A DNA stretch of 64,000 nucleotides from Brevibacillus fluminis (GTDB lineage Bacteria; Bacillota; Bacilli; Brevibacillales; Brevibacillaceae): assembly GCF_003710825.1 (NCBI RefSeq), contig NZ_RHHQ01000028.1:62001-126000 (forward strand), in the 5' to 3' direction. Positions 26,200-35,176 of this stretch are shown in pieces. The notes beneath the pieces were generated by a model, which worked only from the letters and a program-made list of their open reading frames with translations, did no database searches and was not told the DNA's origin. A program made the position numbers and the translations under genes. Numbering within the stretch: position 1 is the first letter of the stretch; every line of letters starts with the position of its first letter.

Positions 26200-27942
26200 T
26201 CAAACCGTAAACCGCATCACAATCACCCGCAACTCCGCCGCCATCTCATCAAGCAACCGCGCGGAATCCGACATTTTCTCCAGTGAATCCAGCTGCTCCC
26301 GGGTCGAACGAGCCACGAGCGACAGGCGGTCAGCCGACTCTTTGGAAATCGTCGCCAGCTGGGTGACTGTGGCAGAAACTTGCTCCGAGCTGGCCGACAT
26401 CTGCTCGGAGACCGCCGATACATCCTGTACCTGCCAGGCGACATGCTGGGTCGTCTCCAGAATGTGCCGGAATGCATCACCAGCCTCGCGCGCGACGTGC
26501 ATGCCCGTTTCAACCACCTCGGCGCCAGCAGCCATCGCCAGCACGGCTTTACTGGTATCCGTCTGGATTTCCTGAATCAGGCTGGTGATTTGCGCCGTAG
26601 AGCGGGCCGATTGCTCCGCCAGCTTACGCACTTCATCGGCGACAACCGCGAAGCCTTTGCCTTGCTCGCCAGCTCGCGCCGCTTCGATGGCAGCATTGAG
26701 AGCGAGCAGGTTGGTTTGGGCGGCGATGTCTGTAATGACATTGACGATGCTGCCAATTTCCTGTGACCTGCCGGATAGCGAGGCGACGACAGAACGGGAG
26801 AGCGTTACCGACTGGCTGATCGCATTCATTTGCTCCATGACCCTATGAATCGAGCCGTTGCCTTGCTCCGCTTCATCTGCCATCTCCTGCGACGATTCCG
26901 CCACCTGCGCAGAGCTTTCCGCAATTCGCTGGATGCCGATCGACATTTCGGTCATGGCGCGGGCGTTTTCATTCGCTGATTGCGACTGCGTATCTGTGCT
27001 GCCAGCCAGCTCCTGAATGGTGCCCGACATTTTGTGGATCGCGCCAGAGCTCTCTTCTACGCTGGCGGCAAGCTCGCTGGCCGATGCTGCTGCCTGAAAC
27101 GCGTGCTGCTGCACGCTTTTAATGATCGTGCGCCACTGAACGATGACATTGTTCAACCGGGTCGCCAGTTGCCCAAGCTCATCTTTGGAGAAAACCTCCA
27201 CCTCTACGTCCAGGTGACCGTCGTTCATTTTTCCGACGGCTGCAAAAATCGCCCGCAGCGGACGCAGGAAGCGGCGCAAAAACGAAAATTGCAAAAGGAA
27301 GACGCAGCCGAACGACAGCAGAAAGATGCCAGTCAGCCAGAACAGCAGATCGTTGCGACTGTGCGTCATGATGCTGGCGTCGATGTCGATGCCGAAAACG
27401 GCGATGACCTGATTGTTTTCATCCATGACGGGTTGGAGGATCGAGATCCAGGTCCCGTATGAGTCGGTGTACGTCCCGGTGTTCACGGCTTCCTTCGTCA
27501 CCATCATTTGCTTGTAGGCACTCACCCACTGCGGCACCTGCTCGAACATCACGCCGAGCTTGTAACCGGCTTCCTGCACATGGGTCGGGATGGCAACGGT
27601 CAAGTTTTTGTTGTCGTCGGTCATCTCGGCGCCAAACAGATAGCCTTGGGCGATGTTGGGGTTATCCTTGGACATCCGGTCCAACTGAGACGTCAGTTTT
27701 GCCTGAAGGGGAGACGTGGGGTCATGGTCGGTGAGCGCGGCTTTGACATCAGCCGCAGCCAATTCCCCTTTGGCATAAGAGGCGAATCCTTTGGCTTGTC
27801 CATCCAGGTTTCGCATCAAAAACGATTGCTGCACATAATAGCTGGTCAGACTGAGGACGATGCCCATCAGCAAAATAGTGACACTCGACAAAGTCAGATT
27901 TTTGCCGAAAAAAGAAAAACGAAACAGCTGCTTGCGTGACAT
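26200..27942 (-). CDS. Methyl-accepting chemotaxis protein
   Basis: A 580-residue chemoreceptor. TM1 (about 15-37), an extracellular single-Cache-like sensor domain (about 38-190), TM2 (about 192-214), a HAMP domain, then a long cytoplasmic coiled coil with the conserved hairpin tip ITDIAAQTNLLALNAAIEAA and GKGFAVVADEVRKLAEQS. Start ATG 27942 is chosen for its GGGGTG site; an upstream ATG lacks one and would add a spurious helix. The ligand is unknown. It is monocistronic. Confidence 0.93.
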   Translation of the reverse strand: MSRKQLFRFSFFGKNLTLSSVTILLMGIVLSLTSYYVQQSFLMRNLDGQAKGFASYAKGELAAADVKAALTDHDPTSPLQAKLTSQLDRMSKDNPNIAQGYLFGAEMTDDNKNLTVAIPTHVQEAGYKLGVMFEQVPQWVSAYKQMMVTKEAVNTGTYTDSYGTWISILQPVMDENNQVIAVFGIDIDASIMTHSRNDLLFWLTGIFLLSFGCVFLLQFSFLRRFLRPLRAIFAAVGKMNDGHLDVEVEVFSKDELGQLATRLNNVIVQWRTIIKSVQQHAFQAAASASELAASVEESSGAIHKMSGTIQELAGSTDTQSQSANENARAMTEMSIGIQRIAESSAQVAESSQEMADEAEQGNGSIHRVMEQMNAISQSVTLSRSVVASLSGRSQEIGSIVNVITDIAAQTNLLALNAAIEAARAGEQGKGFAVVADEVRKLAEQSARSTAQITSLIQEIQTDTSKAVLAMAAGAEVVETGMHVAREAGDAFRHILETTQHVAWQVQDVSAVSEQMSASSEQVSATVTQLATISKESADRLSLVARSTREQLDSLEKMSDSARLLDEMAAELRVIVMRFTV

Positions 27943-28095
27943 GCTCGACACCCCTTTTACAAAATCATGATGTTGGTAAAGAAAAGCAAGAATAATGCCA
28001 ATAATTGTCATGCGCTGGGGTTGTCATAAGACGGAGATGTCGAAAAATACTTTCGAAAAGTCTGAAAAAGAACGATAATGTAAGGAGGTTAACTT

Positions 28096-30165
28096 TTGGA
28101 CAGGGAGGTGATTCCCATCGGCGACTGTATGAGAAAAGTGGCGATCATAGCGGGCTCCAAGAAGACCGCGGGCGCCATCGCAGGCCAATTGAATGCGATT
28201 TTGGGCGAATTGATTACGTTCATCGGTTTTTCCATGCATGAATGGATGGAAAACAGGGATGACTTCCATATGGTGCTGATCAGCACGCATACAATCTTCA
28301 CGCGCCACATCGCACCGCGCATCAAGACGGGCACGGTCATATTTGTCATCAGGCGGACGCTTTTGCGCAAAAGCCTGGAAAAGGTGATGGCGATCCCATC
28401 GGGAAGCAAGTTGCTTGTGGTCAATGATGAAAGGGACTCGGCGGAAGAAACCATTGCCTTGCTGCGCGAATTAGGGGCCGGTCACATCGAGCTGTTTCCC
28501 TATTTTCCGGGAGCAGCTACATGGGAAGAGTCAACGGTGGCGATCACACCAGGAGAGCCAGAGCTCGTGCCGCCATTCATACAGCAGGTGATCGACATCG
28601 ATGAACGGGTCGTGGATGTCAGCACCTTGGTCGACATTTTGACCCAGTTCCAGCTGCTGAACAATGAAACCCGCACGATGCTCTCACGCTACGCCGACAA
28701 GATCGTGACCCGCAGCCAAGGCATCCAGTTTACGCTTCAGGGTCTTTTGCACATGAAAACGATTTTGCAGCGGACGCTCAACATGGTGCAGGACGGCGTG
28801 ATCGCCTACGATCATGACGGCACGATTACTTTATTCAACCGGACGGCAGAAACGATTTTCGGCTGCACATCCGAGGACGCGCAAAAATTCACGGTCGAAG
28901 GACTTCTGCATCGGGAGGGTGTAGACCCGATGACGTTTGTGGAGGAGTGGAAAGACTGCCTCGTTCACATCAAAAAGCAGAAAATTTTGATGAATCGCCA
29001 GCACATCATCGAAAACGGTCATGTGACCGGCGGCGTGCTGACACTGCGGGCAGCGAAAAAGGTGGAGGAGCTGGAACTCAAGCTGCGGCTTCAGGCCAAA
29101 GGCTATGAAGCACGCCATTCCTTTGGCGACTTGATCACCGTCTCGCAAAACATGATAAAGGTGGTTGCGCGCGCCGAAAAAATGGCGAAGAGCGACTTGA
29201 GCGTGCTGATTTTGGGCGAAAGCGGGACAGGCAAGGAGCTGTTCGCTCATGCGATCCATCGTGTCTCACAGCGTGCCGACTATCCGTTCGTGGCGGTCAA
29301 TTGCAGTGCATTGCCGGACAATTTACTCGAAAGCGAGCTGTTTGGCTATGAGGAAGGCGCCTTTACGGGAGCGAAAAAGGGCGGCAAGCCAGGCTTGTTC
29401 GAGCAGGCGCACAAGGGCACGATTTTTTTGGACGAAATCGGCGACATATCGCCCAACATGCAGAGCAGGCTCCTGCGCGTGCTGCAGCAAAAGGAGGTGC
29501 TCAAGGTAGGGGGGACGCGGCTGTTGCCGGTCGATGTCCGAATCATCGCAGCGACCAACCGCAATCTGGCGCGCATGGTCGCTGAAGGCAAATTCCGCGA
29601 CGATTTGTATTACCGCTTGAAAATTTTGCAGCTCGAGGTGCCGCCGCTGCGGGAGCGTCGTGAGGACATCCCGCTGCTTGCCGCCTATTTTCTTGAACGG
29701 CGCGGGGCCAATCAGGAGGGACTGGAACCAATCCACGAAGCGCTGCGGCGCTACGATTGGCCAGGCAATGTGCGGGAGCTGGAGAACACGATGGAATACA
29801 TCGCCTTCATGAATGATGGCCATCTGACGGTTGAGGATTTACCAATGTATACGAACGAATCGGCGGCAGTCGATGTACCTCATGAATGGGCGATCGAGCA
29901 GATAGTGCCCGTTCAGGCGGCCGGAATCCGCGTCGAGCAGCTGGTTTTAGAAATCATTCATCATGCAAAGGCGGCGGGCAAAAATGCCGGTAGGCGGGCG
30001 ATCGTGACGGCAGTCAAAGAAAAAGGGCTGATGATTTCCGAGAATGAAGTGAGAAAAACGATCGATAAATTGCGCGACGCCGGTTATGTGGAAGTCGCGG
30101 CGGGACGAGCGGGGTGCCGATTAACCCCAAGCGGGTTCCAACAAGTACGGAATGGAACTGGATAA
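28096..30165 (+). CDS. Sigma-54-dependent transcriptional activator with PAS domain and winged-helix C-terminus
   Basis: A 689-residue enhancer-binding protein. An N-terminal region of about 230 residues that I do not recognise leads to a PAS domain (about 235-335) and a AAA+ domain with Walker A GESGTGKE (about 374), the sigma-54 contact loop GAFTGA (about 421-426), Walker B TIFLDEIGD and the WPGNVRELENT sensor region. The usual Fis-type HTH is missing; residues 610-685 look like a winged helix (ENEVRKTIDKLRDAGYVEV). The TTG at 28096 is fixed by AAGGAGG 7 bases upstream. It lies directly before a consensus sigma-54 promoter and operon, its likely target. Confidence 0.92.
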   Translation: MDREVIPIGDCMRKVAIIAGSKKTAGAIAGQLNAILGELITFIGFSMHEWMENRDDFHMVLISTHTIFTRHIAPRIKTGTVIFVIRRTLLRKSLEKVMAIPSGSKLLVVNDERDSAEETIALLRELGAGHIELFPYFPGAATWEESTVAITPGEPELVPPFIQQVIDIDERVVDVSTLVDILTQFQLLNNETRTMLSRYADKIVTRSQGIQFTLQGLLHMKTILQRTLNMVQDGVIAYDHDGTITLFNRTAETIFGCTSEDAQKFTVEGLLHREGVDPMTFVEEWKDCLVHIKKQKILMNRQHIIENGHVTGGVLTLRAAKKVEELELKLRLQAKGYEARHSFGDLITVSQNMIKVVARAEKMAKSDLSVLILGESGTGKELFAHAIHRVSQRADYPFVAVNCSALPDNLLESELFGYEEGAFTGAKKGGKPGLFEQAHKGTIFLDEIGDISPNMQSRLLRVLQQKEVLKVGGTRLLPVDVRIIAATNRNLARMVAEGKFRDDLYYRLKILQLEVPPLRERREDIPLLAAYFLERRGANQEGLEPIHEALRRYDWPGNVRELENTMEYIAFMNDGHLTVEDLPMYTNESAAVDVPHEWAIEQIVPVQAAGIRVEQLVLEIIHHAKAAGKNAGRRAIVTAVKEKGLMISENEVRKTIDKLRDAGYVEVAAGRAGCRLTPSGFQQVRNGTG

Positions 30166-30236
30166 ACGGGATGAATGGGATAATTTTGACCTGTTTATCC
30201 CATTTTCTTTTGGGGTCTTTTCCCATTTGCCATCCC
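30160..30236. promoter_or_regulatory. Cluster of GGGAT-type dyads, candidate enhancer for the sigma-54 activator
   Basis: AATGGGATAA (30174-30183) and TTATCCCATT (30195-30204) form a perfect dyad. GGATAAAC (30160-30167) and GTTTATCC (30193-30200) form a second overlapping one. GGGATG/CATCCC outer half-sites extend to 30236. The array lies 56-130 bases upstream of the sigma-54 -24 element, a normal enhancer distance. The inner dyad could also act as terminator of the activator gene. Confidence 0.55.
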
Positions 30237-30291
30237 GAAAAGAATACAGCGGCATCCGGCTCTATTGCGGTAATTCGACGTGCTGCTAAAC

Positions 30292-30308
30292 TTGGCACAA
30301 CTTTTGCA
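30292..30308 (+). promoter_or_regulatory. Sigma-54 promoter, near-perfect consensus
   Basis: TTGGCAC, 5 bases, TTGCA matches the -24/-12 consensus throughout. It stands 77 bases before the M20 hydrolase start and would drive the five-gene operon to 36565. Confidence 0.88.
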
Positions 30309-30384
30309 CAAACATCTCCGCAACGTCTCCCAAAGGAGAGGATGTCGTTTTTGGGACGACAAGAAAGCAAAGGAGGTGGGTGTG

Positions 30385-31491
30385 ATGGAGAAATTCCTCA
30401 TCCCGCTAGCCAGCGATCTCATTCGCATGAAAAACACGAGCCGGGAAGCGATCAACAAATCGGCAGAATATTGCGCGAACTGGTTGCTGAAGCAAGGTCT
30501 TAGCGTCAAGGTCGTGGAAAACAAGGGGCTGAAAAGCGTCGTTGCGACCGCGGGGCAGCCTGACAGCGGCAAAACACTGATCCTCAATGGGCATCTGGAT
30601 GTGGTGCCGGGAGAAGAGTCCGACTTCATCCCGCGCGTAGAAGCGGGCAAGCTGTTCGGTCGTGGCAGCTACGACATGCTGGGAGCAGTCGCGGCAATGA
30701 TGGTCGCTACCGCGGAGGCGGCCAAACAGAATGCATCCTGCCAGATCATACTGCAGCTTGTCCCCGATGAAGAGACCGGCGGCGCGCATGGCACAGGCTT
30801 TTTGGTGGAGGAGGGAGCGCGCGGCGATTTCGTCATCTGCGGCGAACCGACCAATCTCCAAATCGCTGTGCAGGCAAAAGGCGTCTTGCAGCTCTTGCTA
30901 GAGACGAGCGGCATTGCCGCACATGGAAGCCGTCCGTGGCTGGGCAAAAACGCGATCACACACGCGTTTGAGACATACAAGCGGATTGAGCAGCTGGAGT
31001 TTTTGCAGGCGAGCAGCACGTTTTTTCCAAATCCTTCCTTCAACTTAGCCAAAGTGGCAGGCGGCGGGGCGATCAATCAGGTGCCCGATCATTGCGCTTT
31101 TTATCTGGATATCCGTTATTTGCCCAATCAGGATGCCGACCGTATCCTCGACCAAATCCGCCAGACTGCATCCGATGCGTCGGTAACGGTGCTGCAGCAG
31201 GGCGCACCGGTGCAGACGGATGAGAACGATCGATTTGTGCGGCTGCTTCAGCAGACGACGAGCGAGTTTACAGGATCATCGGTCCGGTTGTTCGGTCAGG
31301 ATGGTTCAGCCGACACGCGCTACTATGCCCGTCATGCGATACCTGCCATCGAATTCGGTCCGATCGGCGCCAATCATCATGGCCCCGACGAATTTGTCGA
31401 CATTGATTCGCTTTATTTGTACCAACGGATTTTGAATCGGTTTATCACCAACATCGACGAAAGGATGATTTTGCATGAAACTGAAAAATAA
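30385..31491 (+). CDS. M20-family metallopeptidase/amidohydrolase (ArgE/DapE group)
   Basis: A 368-residue cytoplasmic hydrolase. Metal ligands and catalytic residues are visible: H70 and D72 (NGHLDVVPG), D97 (GRGSYDMLG), E129 and E130 (DEETGG), and a C-terminal His in ANHHGPDE. A dimerisation lid domain lies at about 170-285. Family members cleave N-acyl amino acids or dipeptides. In this operon it could release the gamma-glutamyl group from an oxidised intermediate, a role played by PuuD in E. coli; this is inference. ATG 30385 follows AGGAGG by 8 bases. Confidence 0.87.
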   Translation: MEKFLIPLASDLIRMKNTSREAINKSAEYCANWLLKQGLSVKVVENKGLKSVVATAGQPDSGKTLILNGHLDVVPGEESDFIPRVEAGKLFGRGSYDMLGAVAAMMVATAEAAKQNASCQIILQLVPDEETGGAHGTGFLVEEGARGDFVICGEPTNLQIAVQAKGVLQLLLETSGIAAHGSRPWLGKNAITHAFETYKRIEQLEFLQASSTFFPNPSFNLAKVAGGGAINQVPDHCAFYLDIRYLPNQDADRILDQIRQTASDASVTVLQQGAPVQTDENDRFVRLLQQTTSEFTGSSVRLFGQDGSADTRYYARHAIPAIEFGPIGANHHGPDEFVDIDSLYLYQRILNRFITNIDERMILHETEK

Positions 31492-32236
31492 AGTGGCGAT
31501 TGTAACAGGAGCAGGTTCGGGGAATGGGCGCGCGATTGCACTGCGCATGTTTGAGGAGGGCGCGACCGTCGTCGTGGCGGACATGAACGAAGCAGGCGCA
31601 CACGAGACGATCGCACTCGCGTCAGAAGGCAGCAAGGCGATGGTCGTCAAGGTGGATGTAACCAAGAAGGAAGAAGTGGAAAACATGGTCGCGCAAACGA
31701 TCCGTGAGCTGGGCAAAATCGACATTTTGGTCAACAACGCGGGAATCGTTGCCTTCACGCCGTTTCTTGAGCTGGGCGAAGAGGAATGGGATCGGGTGCA
31801 CAATGTGAATTTAAAAGCGCCGTTCCTCTGCTCGCAGGCGGTTGCCAAAGAAATGATCAAGGCTGGCCAAGGCGGGCGAATCATCAACATCACGTCGGTG
31901 GAAGCGCATCGGGTCGTCTCCAGCAGCGGCAGCTGCCAGCCGCATTACAACTCGTCCAAAGGCGGCCTGCACATGCTGACCAAAGCGACTGCATTGGAGC
32001 TCTCCTCCCACGGCATCACCGTAAATGCCGTAGCTCCCGGCGTGGTGCAGACGCCGTTTACAGAAAAAGGGCTGGCGATCCCGGAAGTCAAGCAGTGGAT
32101 TCTCGATCGGGTACCTGCCAAGCGCGTAGGCAAGCCGCAGGATGTCGCCAATGCGGTTGTGTTCCTCGCAACGGACGATGCCGATTACATTACGGGTACC
32201 ACGCTGGTTGTCGACGGCGGCTGGACCATTCACTAA
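31475..32236 (+). CDS. Short-chain dehydrogenase/reductase
   Basis: A 253-residue classical SDR: TGAGSGNG nucleotide motif (11-18), NNAG (87-90), and the catalytic set S141, Y158 and K162. The C-terminus ends in the usual TLVVDGGWTIH. Such enzymes oxidise alcohols or reduce ketones with NAD(P). Its start overlaps the M20 gene by 17 bases, and the next gene follows closely. An alcohol-to-aldehyde step before the aldehyde dehydrogenase would suit its place in the operon. Confidence 0.9.
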   Translation: MKLKNKVAIVTGAGSGNGRAIALRMFEEGATVVVADMNEAGAHETIALASEGSKAMVVKVDVTKKEEVENMVAQTIRELGKIDILVNNAGIVAFTPFLELGEEEWDRVHNVNLKAPFLCSQAVAKEMIKAGQGGRIINITSVEAHRVVSSSGSCQPHYNSSKGGLHMLTKATALELSSHGITVNAVAPGVVQTPFTEKGLAIPEVKQWILDRVPAKRVGKPQDVANAVVFLATDDADYITGTTLVVDGGWTIH

Positions 32237-32273
32237 GCCTGCAATCCTTGGCAGAACGGAGGGAATGAACGGG

Positions 32274-33632
32274 ATGGGGAAAATTGACGTAGAGCAACTG
32301 AAAGACCGGGTCCAAAACGGCGAGATCGACATGATCACCGTGGCCGGCGTCGACATGCAGGGGAAGCTGTTCGGCAAAAAGATGCCAGCGCGGTTCTTTT
32401 TGGAAGACGGGCAGGACGGCATCCATACGTGCGCAATCAACTTCATTTGGGATGTTAGCTTAAAATTTGCAGAAAATTACGCGTTTTGTAATTTCGATAC
32501 GGGACTGCATGACATCAAGGTGGTTCCTGACCTTGGCACGCTGCGCGATTATCCGTGGATTCCCAAAAATGCGATTGTGCTCGGCGACATTTACAACAAG
32601 GACGGCACTGAAGTGAGCATCGCTCCGCGCCACATGCTCAAAAAGCAGCTGAAAAAAGCAGAGGCACTGGGCTATAGGGCGTTCGCAGCATCGGAAATGG
32701 AGTTTTACATTTTCAAAGAGACGGTAGATTCGGCGCGGGCGAAACAGTTCAGCAATCTGCAGCCGCTGTTCTCGTACCCGATCGATTATTCCATCTATCG
32801 GTTGAATGTTGACGATTGGTTTCTGGGGCAGGTGGCACGTCATCTGGAGGCGATCGGGATTCCACTGGAAGCGGTCAAAGGCGAGTGGGGTAACGGGCAG
32901 ATCGAGATCAACGTGAAATATGCCGAGGCACTGGAAATGGCTGACCGCACCGCCCTTTACAAAAACGCGATCAAAGAGATTGCCGCGCAAAACAACCTGA
33001 TGGTCACCTTCATGGCAAAGCATGACACGAACGATTCCGGTAGTAGCGGACATACCCATATCAGCCTGTGGAACGAACACGGCACCAACTTGTTTTACGA
33101 TGCAGACCATCCGTACCGTTTGTCAGATACCGGCCGCTATTTTCTCGGCGGCATGATGGCGCTCGCTCCAGAGCTGATGCTGTTTTATGCCCCTTACATC
33201 AATTCGTACAAGCGGCTGGCCAACACAGGCGGCGCTCCGAACACGCTGACATGGGGCGAGGACAACCGGACGACCTCCTTCCGCGTGGATGGAAAAGGCA
33301 AGTCGTGCCGGATCGAAAACCGAATCCCTGGCTCTGACGTGAACCATTACTTGGTGCTGACCGCAATGCTGGCTTCCGGACTGTACGGCATCGAGCACCA
33401 GATCGACATCGCTGCGCCAACGACAGGGGATGCTTCGCGCGCACCCGGTGTCAAACGTCTCCCAGCCAATCTGGCGGAAGCGATCAACCAGCTGGAACAA
33501 AGCGAAATTGCCCGTCAGCTTTTAGGGACCGAGGTGGTCGAGCATTATTTGACGGCAGCGAAAAATGAACTGAACGACTACTTCCTGGAAGTCACCGATT
33601 GGGAGAGAAAGAAATACTTCGAGTTTATCTAG
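32274..33632 (+). CDS. Glutamine-synthetase-like ligase (gamma-glutamyl-amine synthetase candidate)
   Basis: A 452-residue member of the glutamine synthetase fold: an N-terminal beta-grasp domain and a catalytic domain with EWGNGQIEINVKYAEAL, the Mg/ATP region MAKHDTNDSGSSGHTHISLW and the ENRIPGSDVNHYL block with the catalytic Arg. The usual glutamate-flap and Tyr-adenylylation signatures are not obvious. With an APC permease, aldehyde dehydrogenase and hydrolase it resembles PuuA-type ligases that attach glutamate to amines. ATG 32274 gives a 10-base gap from GGAGGG; another ATG at 32265 is too close. Confidence 0.85.
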   Translation: MGKIDVEQLKDRVQNGEIDMITVAGVDMQGKLFGKKMPARFFLEDGQDGIHTCAINFIWDVSLKFAENYAFCNFDTGLHDIKVVPDLGTLRDYPWIPKNAIVLGDIYNKDGTEVSIAPRHMLKKQLKKAEALGYRAFAASEMEFYIFKETVDSARAKQFSNLQPLFSYPIDYSIYRLNVDDWFLGQVARHLEAIGIPLEAVKGEWGNGQIEINVKYAEALEMADRTALYKNAIKEIAAQNNLMVTFMAKHDTNDSGSSGHTHISLWNEHGTNLFYDADHPYRLSDTGRYFLGGMMALAPELMLFYAPYINSYKRLANTGGAPNTLTWGEDNRTTSFRVDGKGKSCRIENRIPGSDVNHYLVLTAMLASGLYGIEHQIDIAAPTTGDASRAPGVKRLPANLAEAINQLEQSEIARQLLGTEVVEHYLTAAKNELNDYFLEVTDWERKKYFEFI

Positions 33633-33674
33633 TAAGCGGATTCATAGAAAGGAATGAGAGGCGAGGGGAAGCGG

Positions 33675-35120
33675 ATGTACGGGGACAAGTACAATTTTTC
33701 ATTCATCAATGGCGAAAAAGTTCAGCTGGCGGCAACTAGCGAGGTAATCAACCCGGCGACAGGCGAGGTGATCGGGATCGTCCCGGATGGCGGTGAGGAG
33801 CTGACCCGCCGGGCGATCGATGCAGCGGCACAGGCGTTTCCGGCGTGGTCTAAACGGACGGCCGGGCAGCGCGCAAGCTATCTGCTCGATTGGGCGGAGC
33901 GTGTGCTCGCCGATAAGGAGGCGCTCGCGCAGCTGCTTTCGCTGGAGCAGGGGAAGCCGCTTGATGAAGCGCGCGGCGAGATCGAGGGCGTTGCCGTTTA
34001 TATCCGCTGGTATGCGGAGGAGGGCAAACGTGCCTACGGCGAAATCATTCCGGCATCGCGACCAGGGCAGCAGCTGCTGGTGTTCCGCGAGGCGATCGGG
34101 GTTGTCGGCTTGATTACGCCAGCCAACTTTCCGGCTGCGATCCTCGCGATGAAGGTGGCGCCCGCGCTCGCCGCAGGCTGCAGCTTTGTGTTGAAGCCCG
34201 CTGAGCAGACACCGATGATCGCGGTTGCGCTGGTGAGCCATCTCTTGGCGACAGGACTGCCAGCAGGCGTCGCCAATCTGGTCACTGGCGATCCGGCAGA
34301 GATCGGCAGCACGCTGCAGGCTGACCCGCGCGTGCGAAAAATCGCCTTCACGGGCTCTACGGCTGTCGGCAAGATTTTGATGCGGCAGGCGGCTGAAAAC
34401 GTGCAGCGCTTGACGCTGGAGCTAGGTGGCAACGCCCCGGTGGTCGTATTTCCCGATGCCGATCTCGACAAAGCCGTGGATGGCATCATGGGTAACAAGT
34501 TTGAAAACTGCGGGCAGGTCTGCAACGGCATCAACTTGATCTATGCCCACGAGGATATTCATCAGGCATTGGTCGAAAAGCTGGCGGAGCGAATCAAGGC
34601 GCTGAAGGTGGCACACGGAACTGAGCCGGGCTGTCACATCGGCCCGATGATCGATCCGTCCTATCTGGATAAAGTGGAGACGCTGGTTAACGATGCGGTG
34701 GAAAAAGGAGCCAAGGTCGTGACCGGAGGCTACCGGATCATGGAGGACGGTTATCAGGACGGTTATTTTTACGCACCGACCTTGCTTGACGGCGTGCATG
34801 CCGACATGGAGCTGACCCGGCGCGAGATTTTTGGACCGGTTGCACCCGTCCTCACATTCACCGATGAAGCGGATGTGCTGCGGCGCTGCAACGACACGCC
34901 ATACGGCTTGGCGGGTTATGTCTACACGCGAGATGCGGCGCGGATGTTCCGCATGATCGCAGGGCTTCAGGTAGGAAATTTGGCGATCAACGGCACCTCG
35001 CTTGCCAATCCGCAGACACCGTTTGGCGGCGTGAAGGAAAGCGGGATCGGCCGTGTGGGCGGGCATCAAGGGCTTGAAGAGTATATGGAATTGAAATACG
35101 TGGCGCTTACACTGGAGTGA
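33675..35120 (+). CDS. NAD(P)-dependent aldehyde dehydrogenase
   Basis: A 481-residue aldehyde dehydrogenase with all catalytic landmarks: N151 (TPANFP), E249 (LELGGN) and nucleophile C283 (NCGQVCNG), plus the NAD-binding FTGSTAVGK. It is closest in pattern to the succinate-semialdehyde/glycolaldehyde dehydrogenase group. In the operon it would oxidise an aldehyde to a carboxylate after the SDR step. ATG 33675 has GAGGGG 5 bases upstream; an ATG at 33654 is less well placed. Confidence 0.92.
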   Translation: MYGDKYNFSFINGEKVQLAATSEVINPATGEVIGIVPDGGEELTRRAIDAAAQAFPAWSKRTAGQRASYLLDWAERVLADKEALAQLLSLEQGKPLDEARGEIEGVAVYIRWYAEEGKRAYGEIIPASRPGQQLLVFREAIGVVGLITPANFPAAILAMKVAPALAAGCSFVLKPAEQTPMIAVALVSHLLATGLPAGVANLVTGDPAEIGSTLQADPRVRKIAFTGSTAVGKILMRQAAENVQRLTLELGGNAPVVVFPDADLDKAVDGIMGNKFENCGQVCNGINLIYAHEDIHQALVEKLAERIKALKVAHGTEPGCHIGPMIDPSYLDKVETLVNDAVEKGAKVVTGGYRIMEDGYQDGYFYAPTLLDGVHADMELTRREIFGPVAPVLTFTDEADVLRRCNDTPYGLAGYVYTRDAARMFRMIAGLQVGNLAINGTSLANPQTPFGGVKESGIGRVGGHQGLEEYMELKYVALTLE

Positions 35121-35176
35121 GCGCCACTCCTCCTTGGGGGGCTTTTGTCTAAAAAATGAAGGAACGGGGGATGTTC

